Origin: Anaerolineae bacterium
Lineage (GTDB): Bacteria; Chloroflexota; Anaerolineae; Anaerolineales; Villigracilaceae
Assembly: GCA_021324435.1 (NCBI GenBank)
Contig: JAJPIZ010000039.1
Location: forward strand, 103,670 to 167,669
Length of the DNA: 64,000 nucleotides
Direction: 5' to 3'
A program made the translations under genes and the position numbers. The notes under the pieces were generated by a model that was given only the letters and a program-made list of their open reading frames with translations, had not been told where the DNA came from and ran no database searches. Below, one piece after another: positions 8,126-18,332 of the stretch. Position 1 is the stretch's first letter; each line of letters begins with the position of its first letter.

Positions 8126-10249
8126 ATGAAACAAAAACGAACATTTCTACAGACAACATTGATATTGGTCGGGTTGCTGATTGTGACATTTGCTTTCTTT
8201 GCTTATCAGATAGGCCTCGATCATAATACTCAATGGGGCACGCGTCGCCTCCTTGTTTTCATCGCGGGCATCATCGTAATTATCTGCTCCAGAAAAACAA
8301 GTGAAGCAATGTATAGATTGATAGATGCCATTCGAAATCCCGCCACTATTGTTGCGCCGCTAAAAAACTGGATAGCTCTCCATTTCACAGAATCTGCAGA
8401 TGTGTCATATCTGGAAAAATTATCGGGACAAAAAAGTGTAATCATTGCTAGAGGGATCGCGATCTGGTACGTTACAATTCTTGGGATCCTAACGATACTT
8501 ACTCACCTTTCGTTATTACTTTCGATTTCGTTCAGCAGATATGCGTACGTAATACTTGTTTCTTTCATTTTAATTGTCGTCGGATTGAGCTTGAGGGGTG
8601 CAAAGTCAAAAAGGGAAAGATCTGCCAATGATATTCTTCCGCTGACGATCATCTTGCTTGCTGGTGGATTGGCAGGAGGGATAGTTACACTTTCGCAACC
8701 CCTCTATCGATTCGGAGCCCAGAACCTTGACGACTATTATTACCTGGCAAGCCCTCTATATTACATCCGACACCCCGAACAGCAACTATCCTTCGTTTTG
8801 CATGACTATTACAGTGGCCAATTGCCTTTTGTAAGTGCTTCATTTTACATTGCCGGTGCATACCAATATATTCAAGCTGCCTTCGCGTTTCTACTGAGAG
8901 TTAATTTTATTAACTTCGCCTATTTGTTTGTCTCGACAATTAGTGGATTTATGTTCCCTATTGCATTATATCTTGTCATCACGAAGTTAACAACTGAAAC
9001 GCTTAACGCGGCTATTGGCACGGTAGCGACCCTGCTCATTGTCTTACTGCTTGGAGAGTCTGATAGATCGCCGGGTTCGTGGATTTTCTCCAGAGTATTT
9101 CAGGGAAAGTCGGTCGTTGTTTCAACAGGCATATATTTAATTATTTTTTTCTCTCTTGAATATTTCAAGGCTCAAACGCTTCAGAACTGGATAAATCTAG
9201 CACTCACGTCGATTTGCCTGGTCGGCATGAGCACTACTGCCATTATGCTTTTGCCACCGATGGCTAGTATATTATTTGTCAATTATTATTTGTTTATACG
9301 AGCAAAACTCCTTTCCCTTAGTCACCTAACGGTGATTGGGTTTAAATATTTGACCTCTTTCCTCTATTTAATTATGTTCACTGTATACATATCGTTTGTA
9401 GATTCCACCAAGATAGCAGCACATGCTAGTCGTGCCTACCCTAATACCCTGATGGGAAACCTACAGTTGTTTTTTCGATTTGCGCCTTTTCCGACAACAG
9501 CCGTGGTTTTTGCTTTTTTTTCAATCGCGGCAATAGCCCTAACGCATAGGTTCGCCAGAAAGTTCGTAACGGGTCTGGTATTCCTTCCCTTTCTAATATT
9601 AAATCCCTGGGTATCAGACTTCCTTATCCGTATCTATTCAGGGGTATACTTCCGGATGTTCTATATACTCCCATTATTTCTCGTTATAGGTGTGTCAACA
9701 GCACAACTCTTCAAATATCTTCAAACCTTTAGAAAGCCGGTCTTCGCAAGTGCATTATTGGCTTATGGCGCGCTTATCATTGTGTTGCTCATATACCTTC
9801 CCACATCTGTGATAGCTACCTTGCATAGTTTTTCATATCGTTTCTCAAGCTCTGAAAGCCAAGAGGCCAAAGAAATTATTAACATTACGCCTACAGGGTT
9901 GATGTTGGCGCCGTTTCCATTATCCTCAGTCATATTCACATTTGACCCAGATTACCCACAGATGTACATCAGGCCCGACATTAGTGAACTGTTTCTTTGG
10001 AAGCAGGGGCGCGAGGAAGAGGCAATATTGAGAGCAGAGAGTATAGCATTCCTACTAGGAAACAAACAGGAAAAAAAGGAACAATATTACGAGGCTTTTA
10101 AGGCTCTCATACAAAAATATCCAGAGATACAAATTGTAGTAATCTCTCAAGCCGCTCTTCGTTCGACACAGGATACAGAAATATTCATTTATAAAGAGGG
10201 GTTTGTTCATAAAGCTAGAGTGCATGAATTTGTCATATTCTGGAAATAA
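8126..10249 (+). CDS. Polytopic membrane protein, GT-C glycosyltransferase-like
   Basis: A 707-residue protein with an N-terminal hydrophobic segment and about a dozen more membrane helices. A paired acidic motif, NLDDYYYLASPLYYI, sits in the first large extracytoplasmic loop, where GT-C enzymes carry their catalytic acid. Together with the neighbouring lipid-linked sugar genes this suggests a polyprenyl-phosphate-sugar-dependent transferase, but no named family is recognised. MKQKRTFL is taken as the start because the upstream extension (TTG at 8060) adds 22 non-hydrophobic residues; neither has a good ribosome site. Base composition is noticeably more AT-rich than the exporter operon, consistent with horizontal acquisition. 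Confidence 0.6.
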   Translation: MKQKRTFLQTTLILVGLLIVTFAFFAYQIGLDHNTQWGTRRLLVFIAGIIVIICSRKTSEAMYRLIDAIRNPATIVAPLKNWIALHFTESADVSYLEKLSGQKSVIIARGIAIWYVTILGILTILTHLSLLLSISFSRYAYVILVSFILIVVGLSLRGAKSKRERSANDILPLTIILLAGGLAGGIVTLSQPLYRFGAQNLDDYYYLASPLYYIRHPEQQLSFVLHDYYSGQLPFVSASFYIAGAYQYIQAAFAFLLRVNFINFAYLFVSTISGFMFPIALYLVITKLTTETLNAAIGTVATLLIVLLLGESDRSPGSWIFSRVFQGKSVVVSTGIYLIIFFSLEYFKAQTLQNWINLALTSICLVGMSTTAIMLLPPMASILFVNYYLFIRAKLLSLSHLTVIGFKYLTSFLYLIMFTVYISFVDSTKIAAHASRAYPNTLMGNLQLFFRFAPFPTTAVVFAFFSIAAIALTHRFARKFVTGLVFLPFLILNPWVSDFLIRIYSGVYFRMFYILPLFLVIGVSTAQLFKYLQTFRKPVFASALLAYGALIIVLLIYLPTSVIATLHSFSYRFSSSESQEAKEIINITPTGLMLAPFPLSSVIFTFDPDYPQMYIRPDISELFLWKQGREEEAILRAESIAFLLGNKQEKKEQYYEAFKALIQKYPEIQIVVISQAALRSTQDTEIFIYKEGFVHKARVHEFVIFWK

Positions 10250-10398
10250 CTGTTCGAATTTATTTCTCTTCATTATGTCGATATTCATTCACAAAGATCA
10301 AGTTGTCTGTCAAGAAAGAGCACGGAATGTATATTGAGCCATTGAGGATACAAGAGAGATGTGCATGAACAAAACCTTTATTTTCTCGGAAAGAAACT

Positions 10399-11142
10399 AT
10401 GATCAAGCTGGATAGAGCTGAACGGGAAGTCGCTCACGGAAAAAAGCTGTCTGCTCTTGGCGCTGAAAAAATCTGGGGTTGGGGAACTCCAGCCGGCCAA
10501 GTCCGTGCTAAACGCCGCGCAGAAATAATCATAGCTACGACCAAGATGATTCCCGGAAAGAAAACACTAGAAATCGGCTGTGGAACCGGCATCTTTACCG
10601 AATACTTCGCCCAGACCGGTGCAACCATCACAGCTGTGGACATCTCGGATGATTTACTCTCATCGGCAAAAGCACGCAAATTACCATCCACAGTTAGATT
10701 CATACTTTCGAGATTTGAAGATCTTGCCTCGGATGAGCAATTTGACATTGTAGTAGGCTCATCGGTACTCCATCATCTGGACATTGAACCCGCCTTGATT
10801 AACATTTTTAGACTGCTTAAACCCGGCGGGGTTATTAGTTTTGGTGAACCCAATATGCTTAACCCCCAGATTATGTTGCAAAAGAATATCAGCTGGATCA
10901 AGGAACTTGTAGGTGATTCCCCCGACGAAACCGCCTTCTTCCGGTGGCAGATAAAATCGCTTTTGCAGAAAGTTGGTTTTACAAATATAAGCATCACCCC
11001 TCTCACATGGTTGCATCCGCTCACTCCACCATCTCTGATTCCATCTATCCTAAAAATCGATCAAATTCTTGAAAAAGTTCCACTTATCAAGGAATTCGCT
11101 GGATCTCTTTATATAAGCGCACAAAAACCGTATAAAGAGTAG
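10399..11142 (+). CDS. Class I SAM-dependent methyltransferase
   Basis: A 247-residue soluble methyltransferase. Motif I is TLEIGCGTGIFTEYFAQ, the acidic residue ending strand 2 is in ITAVDISDDLL, and motif IV-VI regions are GSSVLHHL and LLKPGGVISFGEPN. This is the Methyltransf_11/UbiE-like architecture common in polysaccharide clusters. A short GGAAAG stretch precedes the ATG. It ends just before the convergent membrane-protein gene (3-base gap). The methyl acceptor is unknown; a sugar or lipid of the locus is the likely substrate. Confidence 0.8.
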   Translation: MIKLDRAEREVAHGKKLSALGAEKIWGWGTPAGQVRAKRRAEIIIATTKMIPGKKTLEIGCGTGIFTEYFAQTGATITAVDISDDLLSSAKARKLPSTVRFILSRFEDLASDEQFDIVVGSSVLHHLDIEPALINIFRLLKPGGVISFGEPNMLNPQIMLQKNISWIKELVGDSPDETAFFRWQIKSLLQKVGFTNISITPLTWLHPLTPPSLIPSILKIDQILEKVPLIKEFAGSLYISAQKPYKE

Positions 11143-11145
11143 CAA

Positions 11146-13149
11146 TCACCTGCAACTCCGAATATCCAGCAACCTTCTAAAATCTCTGGTGTAATCTTTC
11201 TCACTATGAATGCCATCTACTTGCGCCACTTGTTTGGCACATGAATTCATGAGTGCAGATTGCTGTGCAGGCGTCAGGCCATTCCAGTAATCAATATCAA
11301 AATATATATAATCGAAACCCGCGGCTCGAATCTTGAACGGATCAGGGTTCGCCGCGAGCGCCTGCCAATCGGGCGATTGCAAATACCAAGTCGGTGACGA
11401 TTTAGTGAAGCGGCCAAAGACCGTCGGCGCGCGAAAAACGGAGGGGTCAAATACCCGCGCGTCCACCGGCAGTTTATTCCAATATTCCTGCGACATCTTC
11501 GCATCCAATGGTGAAATGAATGTCGCGTAAATCGGTGTTTGAACCGCGGCCAATTGCGTGCCGAACAGGATCAAACCAGAAAAAGTCGAAACGAGTCCAA
11601 GTATCACTGCGCCAACTTGCAATGACCCCCCGCGCTTGCGTAGCCATATCCACAAAAGAGGAACGGCATATAAAATACAGGCAAAGAACCATCCGCCCAT
11701 CAAGCGCGGCGTGGCGGTGAACAGCGGGCCTTTGAACGCCACAAAGAGCGCGGGCAGACTTGCAAGCGAAGAAAGAATCAACGCGGCTTCAAACCATTTG
11801 CCTGATTTCAACGATTTCCAGCCCCATAAGAACACCAGCGGCGTGACCAAAATGATCGGGCCGATTTCAGCCAACGCGGCGATCAATTGCGGTAGATTGA
11901 AAATGGATAGAGAACCAAGATGCGCGGAAATGATTGACGGAGGCCAGATGAGGGTAGGCGACGCGTCGAAGTAGCTGGCCGCCTCAGGTCCGGACCGGAA
12001 GCGGGCGCGCACGATTTCAGTCAACATACCGCCTTGAATGATGGCCGCCAATCCCGCCGCGCCGAGAATCCAAATCCATCCGAAAAGTTCACGCGGCAAT
12101 TTCACGGAACGATGCCTGATTACCCATGCAATAATGACAAGCGCAAAGCCGACACCGATCAAACCGAATACAACTTCGTTTGCAATGGCGATTGTTGAAA
12201 TCAGTATGGATGTGACGATGCCAGCGCTCCAATGACGCCAGCGATGCGCGGTGAGCAATAAAAGCAACAAAATCAAAATGGCCGAGCCTGAGATGCCGGT
12301 GTACGCCATGATGTATGGCTGGTTGATGCCTGTGTAAAACGCAAAGGGGAAAGGAAGCGGCCCAGCGCCATCTATTTTCCAATTTGTTAGCAGGGCTTCA
12401 GCAAGATTCGGCGCGGTCAGCGCCCCGGAGCCGATCATTTTGATGTTTTCAGATATTTGATTCAACCATGATGATGGGAGCAAAAGCAGAAGCCAGCGCG
12501 CACCGCCTGCAAAGGCCAGCATGAAAACGGTGAGAAAGCTTGCCAGGTGATTGCGTGTGAGCCGATGCGCCCACAAGCCCGTAAGCATCAGAGGCAAAGC
12601 GAGGATCAAGCCGCGCCCCAGATCCAGTGCGCTCCATGGGAACATGTGTCCGAGGCGCATGACCTGCGCGGCAAAAAGCAAAAGAAAATAATGATAGCCA
12701 AAATCGAGAGAGGGATCGAGTGCAAAATGCGGCGGGATGTCGCCAGTTGCCATCAGAGAGACGGTGGGCAGATTTTGATAATCGTCGAAGATACCGAGTC
12801 CGCGTCCAATGGCGTTGAAAAGGAAAAGGAGCGCGCCAAACAAAAGCCACTGAGGGAAATAAAAAGTAAAACGTAAAGAAGTGAAACGTAAATTGCGTTG
12901 ACCGGCAAATTGAGCAACCAGTCCGCCGACGAAGACCAAGCCGGAGGAGAGCCAGAAGGCCGCGTCAACAGGCAAAACATGCGCGAGCAGATTGGCAAGC
13001 CAAGTCTGGAGCGTGAGGCCGAGACCGAGGCCGATCATGGCTATCTCTCCATGACGCAGGCGAAAGAGCGAAGCGGCCAGCAGATAACCACCCGCGAACC
13101 ACAACCCGGCCCAGATCAAAAGCGGAAGAAGTTCGAGGATGGCTTTCAT
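11146..13149 (-). CDS. Polytopic membrane protein, GT-C-like
   Basis: A 667-residue protein with roughly 12 hydrophobic segments and a C-terminal soluble part of about 120 residues (VDARVFDPSVFRAPTVFGRF onward). A Asp-Asp pair (RGLGIFDDYQNLPTVSL) is placed in the first periplasmic loop as in GT-C transferases. No named family is recognised. Its ATG overlaps the upstream methyltransferase stop by 4 bases (13146-13149), so it belongs to the 17.4-11.1 kb minus-strand operon with the methyltransferase, a 790-residue membrane protein and a flippase-like protein. A role in decorating the surface glycan is inferred from context. Confidence 0.55.
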   Translation of the reverse strand: MKAILELLPLLIWAGLWFAGGYLLAASLFRLRHGEIAMIGLGLGLTLQTWLANLLAHVLPVDAAFWLSSGLVFVGGLVAQFAGQRNLRFTSLRFTFYFPQWLLFGALLFLFNAIGRGLGIFDDYQNLPTVSLMATGDIPPHFALDPSLDFGYHYFLLLFAAQVMRLGHMFPWSALDLGRGLILALPLMLTGLWAHRLTRNHLASFLTVFMLAFAGGARWLLLLLPSSWLNQISENIKMIGSGALTAPNLAEALLTNWKIDGAGPLPFPFAFYTGINQPYIMAYTGISGSAILILLLLLLTAHRWRHWSAGIVTSILISTIAIANEVVFGLIGVGFALVIIAWVIRHRSVKLPRELFGWIWILGAAGLAAIIQGGMLTEIVRARFRSGPEAASYFDASPTLIWPPSIISAHLGSLSIFNLPQLIAALAEIGPIILVTPLVFLWGWKSLKSGKWFEAALILSSLASLPALFVAFKGPLFTATPRLMGGWFFACILYAVPLLWIWLRKRGGSLQVGAVILGLVSTFSGLILFGTQLAAVQTPIYATFISPLDAKMSQEYWNKLPVDARVFDPSVFRAPTVFGRFTKSSPTWYLQSPDWQALAANPDPFKIRAAGFDYIYFDIDYWNGLTPAQQSALMNSCAKQVAQVDGIHSEKDYTRDFRRLLDIRSCR

Positions 13150-13973
13150 GCGCTACGCGGCTCGGAAGCAACAACCAAAATCAACGTCACGCTGTCGTCC
13201 TGCAAATTGCCACTGATGAATTCAGGGCGGATACGCGGGCGGGCTTTTTCGAATGCGGCTTCATCACGTTCCAGAACTTCGATCTTCACATTATTGAAAT
13301 ATTTCTCGAAGACGCGGCGGTAATCCCACAAACGAAAGCGATTGTGATTGCTGGTCGGATTTAGCCAGCCGCGCCAGACGTTTTCGGAATACGACAACAT
13401 CTCGAACGGATATTTGAAGAAGTGATCGCGCAAATCCACGTAATGAATGTGCAAGCCGTCCGGTTTGGTCAGCGCGGCGAGGGCGTTGGTGATGCCATCT
13501 ACATCGTCAAGATGCTCGTAGACTGAACTGCTCACCACAACATCGAACGGCGGTAAATCAGCAGAAGGATGCACTTCGCGGATATCGGCCAGGAGCAGAG
13601 TCATATGCTCAGGTCGAGGGCGTGGCCGGCCATCGTCGAGGAAAAGATGCGCTGGATATTTCTGAAGAAGTGCCGCGTTGTGCGAGTCGTCCGGCGGGGC
13701 GTATTTGTCACACAATACGACATGTTTCGCTCCCGCCTCCATGATTGCCAAGCCGACATCGAATCTCCCGCCGTATCCAAAAACGAGGATGCGTTTACCG
13801 TTCAACGATTCGCGGCGCGACTTGAGAACTTCGAGGTAACGATCAACCGCATCGCGAGGCGCGCTCGTCTCCAGCCCCGGACGAATGATGATGGAATGCA
13901 GGAGAAGAAATCGCGTGAGGCCTTCGGGCATGAAGTGACGTACTGCACGTGGAACGAGATAAGGCAAATTCAA
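13146..13973 (-). CDS. SAM methyltransferase-like protein with a TTG start
   Basis: A 275-residue methyltransferase. The SAM loop is KRILVFGYGGRFDVGLAIME, with VVLCDKY after strand 2 and the FDVVVSSSVYEHLDDVDG motif typical of Methyltransf_11. The start is assigned to TTG at 13973 because AAGCGGAGG lies just upstream and the codon follows directly after the stop of the preceding gene (13976-13978). The longer ATG frame at 14108 would overlap that gene by 130 bases, and the next in-frame ATG (13931) lacks a ribosome site. Member of the 17.4-11.1 kb operon; substrate unknown. Confidence 0.75.
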   Translation of the reverse strand: MNLPYLVPRAVRHFMPEGLTRFLLLHSIIIRPGLETSAPRDAVDRYLEVLKSRRESLNGKRILVFGYGGRFDVGLAIMEAGAKHVVLCDKYAPPDDSHNAALLQKYPAHLFLDDGRPRPRPEHMTLLLADIREVHPSADLPPFDVVVSSSVYEHLDDVDGITNALAALTKPDGLHIHYVDLRDHFFKYPFEMLSYSENVWRGWLNPTSNHNRFRLWDYRRVFEKYFNNVKIEVLERDEAAFEKARPRIRPEFISGNLQDDSVTLILVVASEPRSA

Positions 13974-13975
13974 GA

Positions 13976-16348
13976 TCAGCCTCCGCTTAGATATTTCTGA
14001 CAGGCGCTCGTATTGGGACGAGGCACCAGCAATTGGATGCGGTTTTGCGCATCGGTGAAAATCGGTTTGTAGAAACACAGGGTGGGGTCGGAAACCCATT
14101 TGACCCACGCATCGTTTTCGTCGGGAAAAACGCCGGCGTCCTGACTTTTGATAATATGCTTGAGCGGTTCGCTGACAATCAAGGCAAAGCGCCTGTTCGA
14201 CAGATCAACATAATACTGATGAAAATATTTTGCGTTCGACGCCAGCGATTGATCCATCATGTATTTCTTTTCGTAATCGGGGATGAGAGGCACGTTGCGG
14301 ATAAAACCGAAGGTCAACAACTGGCGCTCGTCCATGAACAACACGGCTCCGCTCCGGCTGGCTTGTTCGACCTGTGTGCGGACTGCCTGAAGGGTTTGTT
14401 GTATCTGAGAATCGGGCGGCAAATTCAACACAGCGGGCGCGGATTGTCTGCTAAACGGTGTGAACGGATAAACGATCATCACAAACGCCCAGCACAGCAA
14501 GGCTTGAATCCAAAACGGCCATGAAGCCAATTTGAGCAGGCTGTCTTTCCACAGGGAATAGATTCCCAAGGCAAAGACAAAGGTCAAAGTAACCAGATAC
14601 ATGTCGAGGTTGTGAAGATCGCCGCCGCCGCCGATTTTGGCGCTGACCACCAATCCCGCTCCGAGAAAGGCAACCAGCACTGCCCAGACAGACAGCATTT
14701 GCAGCCAATCCAGTTTCCAACGGCGGGAAGCCATCCACCAGATGAGAAGAGCCAGAAGAGGCCCGGTCACAATCAATGTTCCGAGAATAATGCCTATCGA
14801 ATAGGTTTGATTTGGAAACAAGCGATACCATAACAATGGCTGGGCATTGGCCAGGCTGTCGGAGGCCGCGTAATTATTTACATTTCTTTTTCCAAACAAA
14901 TAACCGGCTCCGACGCCCGCGGCAACGAGGAGCGCAGTCGGAAGAATCTTTTGAATAAACGATGACTTGCGCTGTGGATAATACAACAGCAAATCCGTCA
15001 GCCCGGCCCATGCGGCGGGAGCAAGAAACCAGGTCCAGCGGCTGAGGGCGGCGTAGATTGCGGCGATGACGACGAAGATCACGCGCTTGAGTAACGAAGA
15101 GTCAAATGCGGAAAGCAGAACGATGATTGCGGAAAGCAGAATCGGCGCGTAGACCGGCGAGACGACAATGAACAAAAGTCCGATCCAGAGCGCAAGCACA
15201 GCGCGGAGTTTTAAATCTTTCATCGGCCGGCTGACAAGCCATCCGAAAAGAAGCGGCGGGACAATCAAAAGGACAACGCCCCATAGACGATGAAACCAAA
15301 TCGGCAGGCCGGGAACGAGAAACGGGAGTCCCCACAGGGCAAAGCGTCCCGGCGCACCGTAGGTATAAGGGTTGGCAATGGGCCGAACGGCATTATAGAT
15401 TCTCTGCCCGAAGATCATCGAGTAATCATAGAAGCGGTCGCCTTCGGACCACGTCAGCGAGAACGGATAGTTGGAAACGAGGTAGGTGTTGTTGATCATG
15501 GAGGCCGCAAGCAAAATCAATCCCAGCCCTAAAAGGCCCGTCTTCAGGATCAAAGATTTTTCCGCATCCAGCGTGAGAAAAAACGCCGCCGCACAAGAAA
15601 GCAACGCGATAAAAGCAAACCGCAAACTGACATTGAACCAGTAAAACGACGGGCCAGACAGCCAGCGCAATAGAAAGGGCGCGATCAGAACAAGCGCAAG
15701 CGCCATCCATCGCGAACGTCCAAGGGAGGCGCGCCAATCGCGCAGGCGCTGTCCTGCGGTTTCGAAGCGGCTGGAGTATCCAAGATAAATCAGCCCGAAA
15801 ACGAGACATCCTTCGATCAAAAGGGCTGAACGCGAAGCCAGTTCAGTGACAAATAAAGCGCGGATTTCAGCCACACTGCCGGCATATACAAATAAAGCCA
15901 AAGAGAGAGCCGTCTCCCGCCATCCAAAGGCATGCAGATCAACGAGAGCAAAAGAAATCCAGCCGGTGAGTGCAACGGCAAAGACGTACTCTGTCCACGG
16001 GCCGGGGAAATCCACCGACCAGGGCGAGTAAAGGAGAATCCATACGAATACAAGCAGAAAGCCGATAACTGCCGGCCAGGTCAGCCATTTCTGGCGAGGC
16101 CGCAGGCGGGAGAAGATTTGTAAAGTTTTGGAGGATAAAATTTTTGCAAACGTCAGCGCCAGACCCGAAATCAAAAGTATCGCAAAGAGAATTAATGCAA
16201 GGAAGCCGCGGCGGGAAAGAAGCGCGGTCCAATCGTGGCTGGCAAAGTACCACGAGTATATTTCACGGCCCGATGCCAAAATGATCAAACATAATCCCGC
16301 CGCGTAAAACTTGTTCAAAAGTGGGAGGTCTTTCATGGTCGCAATCAA
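13976..16348 (-). CDS. Large polytopic membrane protein, GT-C-like (paralogue of 27085-29082)
   Basis: A 790-residue protein with about 14 membrane helices and a C-terminal soluble segment with LFMDERQLLTFGFIRNVPL. A first-loop motif SLTWSEGDRFYDYS holds acidic residues suited to GT-C catalysis, and IGGGGDLHNLDMYLV marks a conserved internal loop. Both motifs recur in the protein at 27085-29082, so the two are clear paralogues; that copy has SLGWSEASRYYYG instead. The ATG overlaps the stop of the flippase-like gene by 4 bases (16345-16348); MKDLPLL at 16336 is an alternative. Function inferred from membrane topology and neighbours only. Confidence 0.6.
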   Translation of the reverse strand: MIATMKDLPLLNKFYAAGLCLIILASGREIYSWYFASHDWTALLSRRGFLALILFAILLISGLALTFAKILSSKTLQIFSRLRPRQKWLTWPAVIGFLLVFVWILLYSPWSVDFPGPWTEYVFAVALTGWISFALVDLHAFGWRETALSLALFVYAGSVAEIRALFVTELASRSALLIEGCLVFGLIYLGYSSRFETAGQRLRDWRASLGRSRWMALALVLIAPFLLRWLSGPSFYWFNVSLRFAFIALLSCAAAFFLTLDAEKSLILKTGLLGLGLILLAASMINNTYLVSNYPFSLTWSEGDRFYDYSMIFGQRIYNAVRPIANPYTYGAPGRFALWGLPFLVPGLPIWFHRLWGVVLLIVPPLLFGWLVSRPMKDLKLRAVLALWIGLLFIVVSPVYAPILLSAIIVLLSAFDSSLLKRVIFVVIAAIYAALSRWTWFLAPAAWAGLTDLLLYYPQRKSSFIQKILPTALLVAAGVGAGYLFGKRNVNNYAASDSLANAQPLLWYRLFPNQTYSIGIILGTLIVTGPLLALLIWWMASRRWKLDWLQMLSVWAVLVAFLGAGLVVSAKIGGGGDLHNLDMYLVTLTFVFALGIYSLWKDSLLKLASWPFWIQALLCWAFVMIVYPFTPFSRQSAPAVLNLPPDSQIQQTLQAVRTQVEQASRSGAVLFMDERQLLTFGFIRNVPLIPDYEKKYMMDQSLASNAKYFHQYYVDLSNRRFALIVSEPLKHIIKSQDAGVFPDENDAWVKWVSDPTLCFYKPIFTDAQNRIQLLVPRPNTSACQKYLSGG

Positions 16349-17391
16349 CCCTCGTTCAAACGATCCTTCTTATTCTTGCCCGCCGATTTGACTCTTGACA
16401 CAAATGTATCAATGGGCATGTAAAGTAGCAAGGCAAGATTGAACAGATAAAACAGCACGCGCAGTCCGACAAGGATGGCGGGCAGATCAACCTGAGTGAT
16501 TCCAAAGAGGCCGTATAGATACAGTAGTGTTACTTCGTTGATTCCAAGTCCGCCAAGGATTTGAATTGGGATGATGGAAACAAACTGCATTAGCGAAGCG
16601 ACAAAAACGATCGCCCACAAATCGAGCGGAATATGGAACGTCTGAATCCGGCTGTAGCTATATGCCATTGTGAGAGTCATATAACTCATCGAAAGCGTAA
16701 GCCCAAGCAGAAACATGCGCACCACCGTTCTCTGTTCCTGTTCCGCTACAGATTGGAGCATGTTCAGTCCGCGCTCAATAATCGAGGCGCGGTCGAGTCG
16801 CATCCAATGTGTGATTCGATGTAACTGCAGAATAAATTTCTGGCGAAAAAAAACAGCGGTCCAAAAGACAAGCAAAGCAAGAAAAACCACCCCCAGTACA
16901 AGAAGAACCAGTTGATGCAGGATATTGGTGCGTGCCCAGACCAGCCAGGCTGAAAGGAGAAGAAAGAAAGCCATTGAGAAAAGGTCGCCGGCTTTGGTGA
17001 TGATGAAGATCGCGCCGGAGTGTTTCAATTTGACGTTTTGCTCGACCCGGAACATGGTCAGGTAGGATGCGATTCCCGCCGCGTTCGAAACGAGATTCGT
17101 GAGAGCATTCTGAAACGTCGCAACCCTCAACACTTGAAGATAAGGAACCCGGCTGTCGAACAACGCCCAATACTGCACCGCCTTAACGACAGTCATTGCA
17201 AAAAATACGGCCACACTGACAAGAAGCCACGGCCATGAAATAATATCCCATACAGCTATAATATTCTGGATATTAGTCCTCGAGAAAACGATGCCTATAA
17301 GCAAAAACGCAAGGGTAATCTTAAGAACATCTTTCCATTTATCCTTGGCAATCAGGTACAAAAAAAACTGATACAAAGTTTGTGATTTCAT
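16345..17391 (-). CDS. UPF0104/LPG-synthase-type membrane flippase-like protein
   Basis: A 348-residue protein with about eight hydrophobic helices, matching the membrane half of MprF (lysylphosphatidylglycerol synthase TM region, UPF0104). Conserved-looking segments include LVSNAAGIASYLTMFRVEQ and IPIQILGGLGINEVTLLYLYG. Family members flip or handle lipids or lipid-linked sugars. First gene of the operon running to 11.1 kb. The same pairing, flippase-like plus a large GT-C-like protein, occurs at 27.1-30.0 kb, which suggests the two proteins act together. Confidence 0.7.
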   Translation of the reverse strand: MKSQTLYQFFLYLIAKDKWKDVLKITLAFLLIGIVFSRTNIQNIIAVWDIISWPWLLVSVAVFFAMTVVKAVQYWALFDSRVPYLQVLRVATFQNALTNLVSNAAGIASYLTMFRVEQNVKLKHSGAIFIITKAGDLFSMAFFLLLSAWLVWARTNILHQLVLLVLGVVFLALLVFWTAVFFRQKFILQLHRITHWMRLDRASIIERGLNMLQSVAEQEQRTVVRMFLLGLTLSMSYMTLTMAYSYSRIQTFHIPLDLWAIVFVASLMQFVSIIPIQILGGLGINEVTLLYLYGLFGITQVDLPAILVGLRVLFYLFNLALLLYMPIDTFVSRVKSAGKNKKDRLNEG

Positions 17392-17420
17392 CTTTTAGCT
17401 ACGAATTCTAACAAAACTTT

Positions 17421-18332
17421 TCAAGATCTCCACATGCCCAAATCAACGCCGAGAAGATTCTCAAGATCCCGAATGTCTTCATCGAAATACTGTAGAAGCC
17501 ATCTTCGGTCCTCGAACTTCAGTCGATCTATTTCTGTTGGTTCTGGATTCCTTTGATTTGACATCCTCCATGCCTCAAATGATCTAGCAATGCCAAATCG
17601 GCGCATGGCATCCAACAGCCATACAAAGGAATGTTTTCTTCCTAAAGCACGTATTTGATAGAGAAACTTCCCCAACCATCTTGATCTTGGCACAGCAGTG
17701 AGGTTGGAACGCTTGTTAATCTCGGGAGGAATATAATCCTCCACATCCAAAAATCTTTCTACTGCCAACAAAAACTGCTCATTGCTTTTCTTAAGGTCGT
17801 CATAAAAAAATATGGATACGTGCTCTGAGGGAAAAACGTCAAGGTAACGTTTGACCTGCGGATAATATTTGCTTCGGGATAGCAAAATGTCAGCATGAGT
17901 ATTTAAAGCTTGGCGGAAATTATCTCGTGTAATAATCCCACGTTGCAGATAGTAGCGGTACGCCGAAAAAGTTCGTTCCACAGGGTTCCGCAACAATATC
18001 ACAATCTTGGCATTTGGAAAAACTTTCCAAATACATTTTGCGGCTTGTTCATCCCACAGATAGCTTGGACATACTTCACCTTTCTTTTGTGCATCATGCG
18101 CCTCTTTGAAAAAGGAAATGTACCAGCTCAAAGGCTTATCATGGTTGTAGTTGCGCAAGGTAGGATCCTCTACAAATCTTGTATTAAAATAATGAAGCTC
18201 CTTTTGTGAGGGGATAAACACCTGAGGGTGTTGCTTTAACTTATCTGACAGCCAGCTAGTTCCGCTCTTCTCCGCGCCAACAACGACAAAATCCAGGGCA
18301 AACTCCTCCGTCAAAGATTGATACAACATCAT
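17421..18332 (-). CDS. Sulfotransferase domain protein
   Basis: A 303-residue PAPS-dependent sulfotransferase. The 5'-phosphosulfate loop is VVVGAEKSGTSWLSDKL near residue 20 and the 3'-phosphate site is LLRNPVERTFSAYRYYLQRG; both are canonical for the heparan-sulfate N-/O-sulfotransferase clan. It may sulfate the surface polysaccharide. The start at 18332 (MMLYQSL) is chosen because AGGAG lies 5 bases upstream; the 7-residue longer start would place that site inside the gene. Only 29 bases separate it from the following flippase-like gene, so it may share that transcript. Confidence 0.85.
   Translation of the reverse strand: MMLYQSLTEEFALDFVVVGAEKSGTSWLSDKLKQHPQVFIPSQKELHYFNTRFVEDPTLRNYNHDKPLSWYISFFKEAHDAQKKGEVCPSYLWDEQAAKCIWKVFPNAKIVILLRNPVERTFSAYRYYLQRGIITRDNFRQALNTHADILLSRSKYYPQVKRYLDVFPSEHVSIFFYDDLKKSNEQFLLAVERFLDVEDYIPPEINKRSNLTAVPRSRWLGKFLYQIRALGRKHSFVWLLDAMRRFGIARSFEAWRMSNQRNPEPTEIDRLKFEDRRWLLQYFDEDIRDLENLLGVDLGMWRS

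Noticed and set aside
12547..13323. Long plus-strand frames opposite the 667-residue membrane protein and the methyltransferase
   Set aside because: They are antisense shadows with charged, low-complexity composition and no ribosome sites.
14973..14981. Isolated TGTGGATAA (DnaA box)
   Set aside because: Single copy inside a coding region with no neighbouring boxes; expected by chance in 64 kb.
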